Of a DNA stretch of 64,000 nucleotides, positions 33,987-46,607 are shown in pieces (positions within the stretch are counted from its first letter, which is position 1; every line of letters begins with the position of its first letter). The stretch covers positions 83,898-147,897 of the forward strand of contig ADNK01001965.1 of the NCBI GenBank assembly GCA_000320545.1. Direction: 5' to 3'. A model generated the notes under the pieces. The model was not told where the DNA came from. It ran no database searches and saw nothing but the letters and a program-made list of their open reading frames with translations. The stretch comes from Bigelowiella natans CCMP2755. Its lineage: Eukaryota; Cercozoa; Chlorarachniophyceae. The position numbers and the translations under genes were made by a program.

Positions 33987-36303
33987 TAATCATCTGTCCC
34001 TCCCTCCCTCCTTGCGTGCACAAGAACCAAAAAAGAGACTACCTAGGCATTGAACTCAGGCTAACGGTGCACGTGGCCTCAATCAGTGGTCTAGGGGCGG
34101 AGTCGTCCGAGGACTTGAAATGTAGGCCATTTTCACCGAAATAGGACGTAAACAGGCCAACCTCTTCGAAATAGAGTTGTCTCGCTTGGCGAATGAAAAA
34201 TGCATAGGGTTTCGACCCTGCGACATGGCCTCGACAATTATCGACAATTTTGCAACGCTGACGAAGGTCGAAGCGCCCCCGACGACGACGATGCTACGAT
34301 CTTGAGAGTCGCGCCATCGTGTTCACAGAAGACCCACGAATGTTTTTTTGGTTTCATTCAGCCTATCAATGGTGGTCGCGGCGTGCTATCTCATACACTG
34401 AGAGAAGAAGCAAGAGGAAGTGACCAACCCTTGAACACCGCAGACATGCGTGAATTAATCGAGCTTAGACAGTTCGGGAGATTCTTCTTTCCATCTGATA
34501 CTTTGTGCAGTAGGAAAACCTATTTTACATAAGAGACACTAAGACGGATCCATAAAACTGCATTAAGGTCTACAGGATGAGTCGTTGTGCGCCTATTCTC
34601 TCCATCCTTCAAAAGAACAAGCCCTCCCTAACCTCGAGAAGGTATTCGGAAACAAGAGAGGGCATTTACCAGCTTGTGTACGTCATGATTTAAAGCAAGT
34701 AATCGACCACAAACACCTATACTAATCGTGCTGCTAACATCATGCAACTTATTCGGCGGTCTCTGGGCATTGTCCCCGTCACGTTAATGGCATGCTGCAA
34801 ATTAGGACAAGGATGTGCAGGTTGAAAAGCGAAAGCCTAGAGTTCGGGCATGCAGTAGTCGATAGCACCGAATAATGCGACTTTGGATTGGAACGACATT
34901 CATTCTCCATTTTTTCAAAGATTTGTTAGCTACCTGGAGTGCCAATATCTGTGTTATCTGCATTATGAATGCGTAATCATCAGCGAAAAATGGAAGTAAG
35001 CCAGAACAACCATGCATAATATATGCAGACGTCCGTACCCCTTGCAACAGTCTGTGATTGTTTAGCTTTTGATGAGATCCTACAATAATGTGAACGAACA
35101 CATTGAATGTACACTTTTGTGATTCATTATATGTTATAATAGAGACTAGACCCAAGTGCATGCACATGCACACAATGATGTGCAGCAGCGTATGAGCAGC
35201 GAGGCTTGCTTACACTACCGCCTATAGGTGTTGAAGGTTATACATGTGCATGATTGTTGCATGAACTGTCAATAATGAGGGATACATGTGTCAACATTGC
35301 AGCTGTGCGCATTTACATGCACATGCGATGCAACAATGTAGATGCCGCTGCTGATCTAGTGATCTTCGTGGTGGTGCACAATGTGCCTGTGCACATGCAA
35401 GCTCCACATTGCATTAGTTGTTTGTCAAACACCTGCATCTAAATGAGTATGACTTCGTATTGCTTTTTTAGATTGCATGCGCTGTCATCACACACGGCGA
35501 GAAAGACGCTATAGATGCAACACGTACGATGCATCGTAACTTTCGATCGTGCCACGCCTGCGCATGATGAGCACGTGCAATTGCATAACAGTAGGCACAG
35601 TAATTCTATATACTGCATAAAAATAGTATTACGTGTGTCTATCATTTTTCTGGGTGATCGATCGATGATGATGATCCCGGTTGATGAAAAGCAACATTGA
35701 ACATACATACAGCATACATGGCGGACATATTTTTACGTTAGGGCCTAAATGTGACTACTGCACAGGCTAGCAGGCACCGGATGTACTATTTTTTGATGTG
35801 TACACATGTGTGCACGTTAAAAGCATGTGTGTCATGTTCATAGTCATATTCAGTGTGGGTTTAAGCTACCTAGCTATGTGATGCGGAAATGATGAACATG
35901 CACACACAATCAAACACACATATACACATACACAACACCCTAATAATGCCCACAATGTGCAGAAATGTTGCATCTCGCTTTTTTTAATAAGATCACAGAT
36001 TTAATAATGACAAAGGTTGAAACCATACTTTGGCACTACAATTTTGACATGCATCATCGAAGGAGCTTAATGATTTGCTGTTCTCTCGACGACGAAGAAA
36101 TCGCTAAAACTGCATCAAATTATGCACTCACAAGTCAAACAGATATCTAGCTAAAATACAATCTTGGTATACATCTACACAGCGAGGCCTCACAGAGCTT
36201 CCTCTACCAATCTCTTCCCATTTTTGATCATTTTGTTCAACTAATTTATCCACAACAGATATCTTCTCAACTCTACATCCAAACGAGTATGAAAGGGGAG
36301 GGA
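33987..36303. other. Long gene-free interval, CA/TG-rich
   Basis: The 5' flank of the DUF2256/MTHFR-like locus leads into about 2.3 kb with no supported gene. From 35160 to 35900 the DNA is packed with words such as TGTGCACATGC and GATGCAAC. An open frame at 34200-34532 (+) of 110 codons has no recognisable features or splice context. I see no RNA gene. Confidence 0.45.
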
Positions 36304-37162
36304 CTACCATGCGTTCCATTTTTCTGTACCGCTCATCTTGTTGGGACCCGACCGTCTCATAATCGGAGAGTCGTTTGTAAACATTCTGGTGAAGATATCT
36401 TGTTCAGAGATGATTTTGTTTCGATGCTGAAGTTTAAGTCGATACCTCAGAATGTGCTCGGGTTTTCTCATTGTAGCTCTGCAACATCCTACCGATGATA
36501 ATTTAGGTATTCAAAGACTGAGCACTCCCATTATACTGATTAAATGAAACGGACCTATTAGCTGCAACCTCGCGCGAATCGGTATATTGTTTTATTTCCT
36601 CGCTGAATACCTGTGTAACTCTGCAAGAGAAAGTATATAGTTTCGAAAAATGAGGTTTGCTGCTCGAATCGCGCATAATTTCATCCGGACAGAAGAAATA
36701 AATTTGCAGGATCTCCTCTCCTCGATCATCAAGGTTGCTGTGGAATATGCGAAACATTTCTTACTCGAAGAGCCTCTTCAACTCCTCGCTCTGCCTTTTG
36801 AGCACTCGCTGTTGGGTTTCAGCGACCATTTTCAACTGGGCGACATTAGGAACTATCCCTTTAACTCGTGCTCTATCCGGCATGTACGGAGAAATGAGTC
36901 TACTTTCGCGGAGGCAGGATGTTGAAAAGACGGGGGTTTCCTCGCCTCCGATCCCTCCCTGAAGGCCAGATCTGTCCATGCTGCCGGAAGCCATTTTACC
37001 TTTCTCCACCCCACAGTAGTGTGGAACGGCTACAAGGCGATTTAAAAATTTCTTGTCGTTTTTCTTTGACGCAAGTCCAAGTACGAAGACATTTTTGCCA
37101 ATCTCAGGTAACGTCGAAACGTTTCGAGTGTTTTTGTCTATCTCCTCAAAAGCATGTCGCAT
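36304..37162 (-). CDS. Hypothetical protein, coiled-coil-like segment
   Basis: Exon 1 starts at the ATG at 37162 (MRHAFEEIDKNTRNVST) and reads through a Gly-rich part to VAETQQRVLKRQSEELKRLF at a GTAAGA donor; this last helix is heptad-like and charged. The second exon continues in phase as NLDDRGEEILQIYFFCPDEI. A last exon reads MRKPEHILRYRLKLQHRNK and SEQDIFTRMFTNDSPIM and stops at 36304. The product is basic and probably soluble. No family is recognised. A possible extra 5' exon lies at 37552-37259. Borders of the last exon are tentative. Confidence 0.45.
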
Positions 37163-37593
37163 ACACGAAACCCCATGCTTGATATTTCTTATAGAATTCC
37201 CTTTCGTTCCATGCCTGCGACAACAGATATGGCAGGCTGGAACTCGGAGTTATTATGCTTATTCAAAATCTCCGAAGCAATGGTGTTGCACAGCTGTCTC
37301 GTGGCATAGCTTCGAATACTGAAAGCCACGGTTGCAGGTCCGAATATACGAATCAACGTCAATGTTGCTGATCCCTGTATATATATGTTCGTCCTTTTTG
37401 CTTAATACCCAACGCAAGAAGCTCACACCAAAAGCTTCGTATGTAAATTGTACCATTTCGGGAAGTGAAAAATAGGATTTCGAAGTGAAAGAGATAGAGT
37501 CATGATGGATATTTGTTTGAATTTTAGTTTGTGAAAGTTTGCAATCTACCAAAGCAATTTATCGGGGGCAATTCGTGGTGGCCTTACGTGATC

Positions 37594-38532
37594 ATGGGCA
37601 AATCAAGACGCAGTCGGAAAAATGTAAAGCACTCACAACACACTACCTCCCCACCCTCCCAACTCATAACCACACCGGAGACATGATCCTGCTTCACATA
37701 TTGGAGATGTGTGGATATTACTTAACCCGCATCATCTGTGTTTTCCGGCATTATCAGCTCTGCTTAGCGGGAGGTTGTACAATTATCAGATGCATTTAGA
37801 ATAATCGGAACATTTATCACGATAAATATAGGCACAACAATCATCGCGTTCGGGGCAATCAGAATACGCAAAAAGCCTCCTTGAAAACGCAAACAACACC
37901 GACGAAAACTCTACGGTGGAAAAGAAATCTAAACTTTCAAAGGCTATTCGACTGACCAAAAAGCAGAAGAGAAAAAACAAGCAATCCGAGTTTATGAAGA
38001 AGTTAAAGGTTTGCTAGATGATAACAATGGTGCACATTTCGTGTTCAGAGTTGTCACCCTATTCTTTCAGATTGCAAAAAAAATAAGTGGGATACAAGAA
38101 TCTAAGAAGTCAAATCTGTCATCCATGGGAGATCTAGCTTCGAGTCTCAAGGATATAGTTTCTAGCTCTCGCAAAGGGTTGAAAGCAGGTAGGTAGATGT
38201 GGGGAAATAACAATCTTGTTACTGTTCATGGAGTTCCTGATTTTGCACCTTCTTCTAGGAAAAAAATTATCGAACAAGCAGAAGAAGAAATTGCTTTCGA
38301 AGGAAGTCGAGAATTTTTGTGCTGTAATGGAGCATCCAGCATTCAAAAACGCGCCAATAGACACCATAAATGAGCATATCACGAACACTCTAAAAGATCA
38401 AAAGGTAGTGCACTGTTTGTCAATCGCTAATATGAGGTGAGTAAATCAACCCCATACATTAAATAGGAATCCGAGGACAGACTAGAACGTGACATGAAAG
38501 AAATCTCGCGAGAAATTGACATGAGCATCTAA
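37594..38532 (+). CDS. SLX9: Ribosome biogenesis protein SLX9
   Basis: Five exons join in phase: 37594-37623, 37832-38008, 38071-38188, 38259-38404 and 38467-38532, giving 178 residues. The protein begins MGKSRRSRKN, has a basic block LTKKQKRKNKQSEFMKKL, then SSLKDIVSSSRKGLKAGKKL, and the family's C-terminal signature EVENFCAVMEHPAFKNAP followed by DTINEHITNTL. SLX9 acts in the nucleolus in small-subunit (18S) pre-rRNA processing and 40S export. The length is close to that of known SLX9 proteins. The first exon codes for only ten residues, so automated prediction could drop it. The final exon adds a charged helix (SEDRLERDMKEISREI). Confidence 0.82.
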
Positions 38533-39744
38533 CATTGAGAGTTACACAGACGTGGTAATAACACGCACAATATGGTACAGTCGCAAATAGCTGAAATTAA
38601 TGTCAAATGAGAGAGACATTTGTAAATCGTAGTCACGTGCACAATCTACATGTACAAGTGCAACCCATGTGAAAATGACTCTCGGCTAATTAGAAGGGAA
38701 AAGGTGTCCATAAGACTGCTTAGTATAGCAGCATTTATCGTCAAATGCATGTGATATTACGCAATTATTGTTAACAACTCCCTACAAATCACAAAAAGAT
38801 GCTGCTGTTTGTGGAGCTCATCGCTCGTGATGACAATGTGTGCTACTTCGAGCTATTATGCTTCGATCTGCTATGCAACTTGAACGCCATAATTAAGGAA
38901 GCTTGCTGACATGTTCAATACAGCACAATATTCTTGGTGACAGTATGACAAGTTTGCACGTGAGCAACATGTAGTATTATCGCCGTGTGAAATTTACGCG
39001 CCAAGCTTAGCAACACTGCGATGCCATGTGATGCTACAAACTAGCAAATAGCATTTCAAATTTCTATGCACACGCTTATAATAGACATAGTAATCCGTGG
39101 TGTCTATCATGCTTTCTCAGCTGGAGTAGCCTCATCATTAGTCTTTCGTGCAACTTACAGAACTCTTTTAATTTGTGTTGAATTAATTTACTAGAGTAAC
39201 ATGAACGAAGTTGTCTGTATACTCACACATTACACATTACGTAATGATGGCGAATTTGTGCAACGTAGTTAATATTAATATTATTATGGAAGCAATTTAA
39301 ATTTTTTGCTGTTTATTATTATATTTTATGGAAGCGATTCAAATTTTTTACTGATTTGTAATCGGTCCATGAGATTCCATTAAAAATACATTTCTACAAA
39401 AGAGAAATCTTCATCAAAATACACATTATGGAATCAAAAAGGCGGTTGGAAAAAGGATTTAATTCTAAACGATCTTTAAATTTCGCCTGTGCATCATTCT
39501 ATCAGCAAATTATCCTTGTTTTTGGAATTTATTTCTTGTAAATTGGACCGCAAACTCAGTGTAAGTTCTCCCCTGCACAGAGGTAGAGAGTTGATTAAAT
39601 TAATTCAAATGTTATCCACGATTCTTGCCTTCGAGACATTCTGCAGTTACTTTTCTCTGATAACAGTACATAAAACCTCAGGGAATCTAAGGCTCCTGAC
39701 AGTGAACCGCTTTCTCTGTGCCAACACATCTACATTAAGTTGCA
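38533..39744. other. Convergent intergenic spacer, AT-rich
   Basis: Between the ends of SLX9 (+) and the zinc-finger gene (-). A near-duplicate pair lies at about 39293-39352: the words GGAAGCAATTTAAATTTTTTGC and GGAAGCGATTCAAATTTTTTAC are related, each following TTATTATTATGG or TATTTTATGG. No gene is supported. Confidence 0.45.
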
Positions 39745-41916
39745 TTAAACTGTATATCGCTGACGTCGGGGAACTCGAAAGGATGCAGGTGGAATTCGGG
39801 TCCAAGACGGAACACGTTTTCTTCTCCTATGGATGCTTTCAAGTTGTTGAGATCCTTCTAATATCTTGCTTTCGTGTTGGACGTCGATCATATAGTTCCT
39901 AACTCTTGCTTCTTTTTCTAATTCTTTACTGCTGCTCGAAAGATCAGCAAATGAAGTAGCATTAGTTTCAGCCCGTAAAGTATCTGCTCGCCTCCGCAAT
40001 GTGCCAAAGAGTTTTTGGTGTAGATTCATCTCTCGAATATGAATCTTTGCGTGCCGATTAAGGTTTCCTAATCATTCGCAAGCATTTGAATATTGATTTA
40101 TCTCGATGAAGTAGTATTCACAGGTATCACACCTTTTTGAGTAAAGCGACGGTTACATTGGAGACATTGAAATGGCTAGCAAACAATGAAGAACGGAACT
40201 TAGCAACGATATACTAAGATGTGGCGCGAAGATTAAACCTTTTCCCCTGTGTGTGTACGAGAGTGAGATTTCAATGTGCCTCTGTCGCTGAAACCCTGCA
40301 ACATTGTGATCGTAACTCTTGTTAGCATCCAGATGAATTTTATACAAATATTTGACGACGTACTCGTCCACATTTGTCGCAGTGGAATAAATTTCTTCCC
40401 TGATGTTGAATTGCGAAAATTATTTCAATTCCAAGAAATCTTTGAGTATTCAAATATGCACAAGGTCGTAGAAACTGAATAAAAATTGTACTGTATGTAG
40501 CCTCATATGCCGGCGCAATGAACTTGGGCAGGAGAATGTCTAACACAGAACATGAATCATGTAAAAGAAGCAAAGAGTGACACCCCTTCATTCGAACAGA
40601 ACACAATATTTCTGTTTTACGAAAGATACCTTGTTACAAATAGTGCAGAATGACGAATTTGCCATTCTCATCGCTTTTATGTGCTCTATCTTTGATCTCA
40701 TTTTTAGTTTGCTTTCAGAAGAAGTTCTAGCTGAGAGTGGCAATGTGTCCCTAGCACCTTTTACACTCATTGCAAATCGTGATGTATTATTCAAACGGTT
40801 CTCGAGCAACTGCAGTTTCCAGAACAGATCTTCAGATTCCTTATGATCTTTTACATGTCCTACCCTGGTTTGGGAAGTACTGCCCATTCTAAGAGACCTA
40901 TATGGGTCTCTGATTTCTTGACGGAGAGATTCTATATTGCCTGAAGTGCGATTTGCATTCAGAAGCCTCCTTTTCTGTATCCGCAGAGCTTCCCTGGAAA
41001 TTTTTTGCCCGAAACAACTATTTGTAGAGTCATGATAGGACAAACTTGTAGATGGACATCTGGAGCTTGAAGGTAAATCAAAAGCTTTGGAGAAAACTCT
41101 AGAGCGTAATTTCAATGGAGTAGATTCACTGTCTTGCAGATGTTGTTTTTCAACTTTCTGCCAAAGCTGTTCCCGAACGAGAGGATGAACTTCCCCAGCA
41201 TGAACTTCCCCAGCGTTGTCAATGAATTTTATTTCCTGTAGAAGGGTGAAGCGGGAGAATTATCACTATTTGATCGACGGTCAAAGTTTTCAAAAAATTG
41301 TTACATAGACAAAAAATGTAAGCATACGGGGATAATTGGAAGATTTATCCAACAATTTTTTCATGAAAATGAAGACATTGCATAGGAACATATAGACCTT
41401 TCGATACGCATTAAATGAGGAAAGATTCAAAATTCAAACTCCAACTACCCTACGCCTAAATCTTGAGACTTTTGATTACACTTTAAATTATTCTATCTTA
41501 GTATGTGTGTGCGGGCTCACCCCCTGTGGTCCAACATGACGAGAGAAGACTTTTGCCAATGAATTGGACGAAGACGGAATTTCAATTTTCGATTTTTTAG
41601 TTGCAGGAATCTCAAATCCTTTTTTAGGGAAGGCATTGGTCTTGTCGTTCTGTCGAAAGAACAAGCTGGACTTCCGGTAGCTGATCGGTATGTTGGCACC
41701 ATTTTTAGTCCAGGGAAGAATGAAATTTGCCGTGGTCTGGTCCTTGCATATTTGTTTCGGATGGAAGTTATCCACTTCCTTGGTAAGAGGTCCGCGGCTA
41801 GAAGAAGGAGAGACATTCTGGTATTTGCCGATCAAACTGTTTGAAGAGTTTATACTAGGTCGCTCCTTTTCCAGGTAAATTCGACTCAGTTCCAAAGCAT
41901 TTTTGAACAGTGACAT
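39745..41916 (-). CDS. C2H2 zinc-finger protein, three fingers each split by an intron
   Basis: Seven exons join in phase on the minus strand: 41521-41916, 40630-41235, 40492-40539, 40364-40399, 40239-40295, 40133-40175 and 39745-40067 (502 residues). After splicing, three consecutive classical fingers appear with C-x2-C-x12-H-x3-H spacing: CTICNKTFSCPSSLRRH, CDKCGRGFSDRGTLKSH and CLQCNRRFTQKGNLNRH, with HTGEK-like linkers between them. The protein is probably a nuclear DNA-binding regulator. The N-terminal 330 residues are Ser/Lys-rich without a known domain and include a short duplication (AGEVH twice). The C-terminal 95 residues are basic and helical. Each finger is interrupted by an intron a few residues after its second cysteine or in the finger tip. 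The target genes are unknown. Confidence 0.87.
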
Positions 41917-43399
41917 GTTTCGTACAATGTCCTTGCTATTTTTGCCGTTCTTTCGCTACACAAACTAGATTCAAGCGTGTGGATCCCTCTCTTGCTGTGT
42001 CAGAGGCGTGTACTCGGGCGTGCTGTCACGTATCACGTGCTGTCCGCCCTGGAAGGAGAGCCAGTGAGAGCGGCGCGAGCAACTGTTGGTTCGTCTGATT
42101 ACACGTTCTGAGCAAGATGAAGATGGACAGGTCGTTGGTTCTCTGTTGTAGTGCCTGTGTCCTCCTCTTTCAAGAGGGATATAAAATGGCTATGTAGCAC
42201 TCCACCCACACATGTGATTGTGGTGCATTTTCTCCTATTCTGGACACAGCGGAGCAGATTCCAGCCGATTTCGCATGCGGATCATCAAATTAGGGAGCAA
42301 GAGCGCGGCCTATTCGTTTGGAGTCGTCTTCGGGAACAGATTTATGCCCAAAATGGCCAAGTTTTTGCGGCATTTTTGAGCAGCACCAAGATCTGGTGGA
42401 TGTCGCATAGGACGAACGCTTGGCGCACTTCAGGGCGAAAAAATATTGGCTTTCGGAAAAAAGCTCGCTCCTGTATTTACGGTTAGTTCTTTTCTGTGCT
42501 GCACCTTCGACAAACAAGAATATCCAAGAGATTTCGCAGCTCCGTCAACACCTTTGTGGCGCAATCCGACAAAAAGACCGAGTGAACGTGCAACGCAAAA
42601 TACCCCCACAGAGAACAGGCTCCGCGTAAAAGTCGTAGCTGAGCTTTTCCCTGCTAATTGTTAAGCTTTTCCCTACTTGTTGCCAAGCGGGAGGTACTCC
42701 AATTCTGATCGGCGAGATTGTTTCGAGAAAGAAGTACAGTTTTCTGCAGCCGAAGAATTGTTTTTTAATTCTTATTTATTCGTTTTGTTGTTAGTGCCGC
42801 TGTGATCATTTCTGTTGCACAGGCTTCTCTCGGAGCTCTCATCGCGATGTTCGTTGTGCTGCGAAATACGTGCAACGGCACAATCCGAGACTGTAAAGTT
42901 GTTATGCACGCCCTGTCTATTCGTTCTTGCTGTCCACACATCATGGAATTAAGATCAAGTTTCCTCCACGTGACATTAAGGATGCTTTGGTAAACGACAT
43001 GATCTCTCCAGCCAATGCTGAGATATTCTGATGCTCGCAGTGCATTTTTGCAAGAAGCACATGAATTTAGTTGGACCTAGTCTGATATGATCCCTACACT
43101 AATCATTGGAAACTACGTGTCCGCCGACTTGTAGATGCAAAAGTCAGTTGAGATGCCGTTCAAAATTCACGGTAACACAAAACTATCTCATGATTTTACC
43201 AAATATGTCCTATATTCGATCTCAGTGCTCGCGTGTGCTGTTTCGAGAGTGAAAGAAACGCGCAACACAATTCAGAGGCAGGCGGCAACAGAGGCAGGTG
43301 AGACCTGAAGAACACACCTTTGCTACTGTGGGATTCGGTTCGGTTCTCAAAACTCATATCTCACCGCATAGCCCCTCTCCGTCTTAAGTCATTTGCGCA
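41917..43399. other. Divergent spacer with unassigned open frames
   Basis: Separates the zinc-finger gene (-) from the phosphatase gene (+). Open frames at 42151-42486 and 42446-42664 (+) hint at exons (for example KLGSKSAAYSFG near 42290 resembles a sperm-tail PG-rich repeat word), but I could not link them in phase. Confidence 0.35.
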
Positions 43400-45122
43400 A
43401 TGGGAAATTCAACCAATCGTTCGGCAAATAGAGAAAATGAATCTTCTGTACCTTACCGGAAAAAAACTGGGTTGTTCAGAAGAGTGAGTGGGAAGAAAAA
43501 AAAGAGATCCAATGTAGGATTCATGGGTTTTAGTAGGCGAAAATCAACAGGAGGTATCAAAGCCAGACCTGTACTGAGTATTTGTGCAACTGAGGAAGCT
43601 GAAATTACAAAAAGGATGCAGACTACTTCGATAATTCAGGATCCTAACAAAGAGACTGAGCCTGCACATTCTCCAACAATTCCATCCCGTACGCGGACAA
43701 GTACATGTGAAAGTGCCTATGCATCTACGAGCAACTTTACCACAAGCAACACAACAGCAGCAACAATTAGCGAGAAGCAAAGAGGTATGCTAGCTAGTAA
43801 CATTTCTAATGAGGATCATGGATCCTTAAGGAAGAGGAGAAAGGCACAAACTCCTGTTGAAGAACGCGATGAGCAACAGAACGAAGAGGACGTACCTAGT
43901 AGCTCTGATAGTGTAACTGGACACAGTAGCTCTGATCAAATTGATAATGAAAATAGCTTCGAAAAAGAGTATTACAATGAACATGAAAGTGTTGCTGATC
44001 ACAAGGACAGGAATGACGAAGACGGTGCCAATCAGGTATATAAAAATCGTATCGAACTACATGTAAATCTGTCAACTGATTTATACTGATCCAAATAGGT
44101 ACAGCGGAAGCAGAATGTTAAAATCATTATCAAGGACAATCAAACTATTCACGACTCAGCTATGGACACAAATGACATCCAGGGAAGGGTTTCGAGGAGC
44201 ATTAGTGATAGCACTCTAGCTGATGTTACTTTAAACAATGGCTATTCTGGAATCTTACCACGTCAACCAGAAGCAGATATGCAGAAGCTTACAGTGGTGC
44301 TTGACATGGATGAGACTCTTCTTCATAGTGAGGTTGGTAAAGTATATTGTTTCAGAAAGAAGTGTACATCTAACATTTGTGTGATGCAACAGTTCGGAAC
44401 TGCAAAGAATAATTACAGGCAGTTTGAGGAAAGAAAGGTTCAAACATTCTGAACTCAACAAAAGATTATCTTAAATTGTATGCATCTTTTATTCGGAAAT
44501 AGTCATGATGTGTATGTGTTTCTTGCAGAAAGTGACCAGAAATGCAGATTTTGAATTCGAGATGGTACTTGATGGGCCTCGTGGGCCCAGGGCCGAGCAT
44601 GTACGCGTTTACAAGAGACCTGGTCTGGACGGATTTCTGGATTGGATCTCTCAACACTTTGAGGTTGTGGTCTTCACTGCCGCTATTCCTCAATATGCAG
44701 CTCCCGTGCTCGATCGTATAGATCCAAATGGGACTCGAATTAAGCACAGACATTACCGCAATTCTACTTGCAAATTTGCTGGGCAACAGTTCGTGAAGGA
44801 TATCAGTCTTCTTGGAAGATCTATGGATAGCGTTGTCTTGATAGATAATAATCCCATGGCAATGATCGCGAATCCTGACAATGCAATTCCTATTCCTTCA
44901 TTTTTTGACTGCCCACATGACCGTGAACTAGAAGCAATAGCCCAATTGCTTGCTGAGCTAAATGGGTTCGCAGACGTTCGACAGTATTTAAAGAAACGAT
45001 TCTCATTCCGCAAGATTGTCAATGTAAGTAACATAAACCAGTTGATATAAATATATTTCTCTTTCCCTAATCCAATCGTTATTTTTACATCACAGGAACA
45101 CTTCAATCTAAATCTGCATTAG
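43400..45122 (+). CDS. SCP/CTDSP-type (FCP1-like, NIF domain) Ser/Thr phosphatase
   Basis: Four exons join in phase: 43400-44035, 44099-44332, 44529-45023 and 45096-45122, giving 463 residues. The catalytic domain occupies about residues 275-450. It has LDMDETLLHSE (DxDxT active-site motif), RPGLDGFLDWISQHFEVVV, FTAAIPQYAAPVLDRIDP, HYRNSTCKF, FVKDISLLGR, and VVLIDNNPMAMIANPDNAIP with SFFDCPHDRELEAI. Such HAD-fold phosphatases dephosphorylate the RNA polymerase II C-terminal domain or other phosphoserines. The N-terminal 270 residues are Ser/Thr/Lys-rich. The start MGNSTNRS fits the general N-myristoylation pattern, which would suggest membrane attachment, but this is inference. The last coding exon has only eight codons plus the stop. 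Confidence 0.9.
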
Positions 45123-45837
45123 AGTTTGGATCAATCTTGCATTCTACATCCCCGTTATGTTCTATCAGATTGCGCATTTCCGTCGCGATCGCATTCTACG
45201 TTTATTATTTTCTTGCAGATACAGAATTTGTAAGTAGTTAATGTGCACCGACTATGTCATAAATGCCATCTAACTTAATCTAACTTTACTGTACATAGAA
45301 TTAATATTCTCATATAGTCCTGAAAATACATGTGTTCGAAACTGGTGAGGATTGGAGTTGAACACAATGTTCCAGCTGTGATGTTAGGAATTTCCAGTGT
45401 TAAAATTGTAAACTAGCATCTCTTTTACTTTGGTCTAAGGACGAGAGCGAGGCGCAATATTCTTTAATTTAGTCGAATAGTTGCGTCGTTTTAGCTTAGC
45501 GTACTCATCAAGTTTGAGGCTAAAATGCAACGAATTTTTGTTGAACTTGAATAATAATAAATGTAAATTTTGTTTTGAGATGATGGAATTGCGGGGTGTG
45601 AAGTGCAAAGTAATTCTGTAACGTCGCGCGAAAGTGTTTGTGTATCATCATTCATAACGTAAATTTGTCATTTTAGTTCTTTTTTTTTTGCCGCGTACAA
45701 CAAATTCACCGTAACTACAATTACTAGTAAGTGCTACATAGAATGTGTGTCTCATGAAGCGGTGTGGAAAGAAACGTTATGACGTGCCATGCTACTACGC
45801 AGCCGCGTGAACAAAACACAACACACAATGATCTCTA

Positions 45838-46532
45838 CTAGTCTAGATGTAGTGAGGTGTCTTCATCAATTTGGTTGAAAATGAATCGCACCTCGTGGTC
45901 TCTAGATCTCTAAATCTAGATTTGTTTAGATGGCCTAGTGGTGTACGCACTCTCCATTCTAGTGTTAGCTAGCTAGCTAGCATTCATTGTCGTGCACTGC
46001 AAGTGTCATCTTATGCGCTAGTGCTAGCTGTGATCAGTTCTGAGCTAGTGTTCTTGCGAAGCGATGAAAGCTCTAGAGCTAGCTAGCTAGAGAGGAGGTC
46101 CTCAGCGCCCTTCTAGCCTTGCTAGCTTGACTTGTCTAGTTGATTCATGCAACCTAGCCACTCTAGACTGTCTAGCTAGCTAGCTGTTGCACTGTCTAGC
46201 TGTGCATGGCTTTGTACTAAAGATGGAGCAACGAAGGACACAAATCGCATTGCTAGACTGCTAGATTGCATTGGTTAGTGCTTAACTTTCATGGATAACA
46301 ACACTAGAACAGTTTGTGAGCGCTCTAGCTAGCTAGCGCTGCACATCACTAGATCTCTAGATCTGTAAATTCATTCCCGGAAGGTCAATGCTGTTTCATT
46401 CCTTCCTTATCTAGCTTATCTAGTTATCTCTGTTATGTCCTAACTACCTAAGTCTCTGTTCTGAAAGATGAATCTGGAACTTCACATTCTCCGAGTTGTG
46501 GCTCCGAATGGGACATGCTAGCTAGCTAGCAT
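45838..46532. repeat. CTAG-saturated non-coding block
   Basis: About 38 CTAG tetramers occur in roughly 690 bases, compared with about 3 expected by chance. Many sit in short runs of GCTA repeats such as GCTAGCTAGCTAGC (46173-46182 area, 46321-46338, 46517-46530), others are isolated (TCTAGA, CCTAGC, ACTAGA). The block lies between the convergent 3' ends of the phosphatase and kinase genes and contains no supported gene. Confidence 0.85.
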
Positions 46533-46607
46533 GAAGGCGAGAGAATGGTGGTAAGAGAGAGCTAAAGAGTGGTGGTTATGATGATTGAGGCTTACACACT
46601 CATCTAG

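Noticed and set aside
42151-42664. Possible sperm-tail PG-rich repeat gene (word SAAYSFG)
   Set aside because: Only one short motif-like word; neighbouring frames could not be joined in phase, so no gene is claimed.
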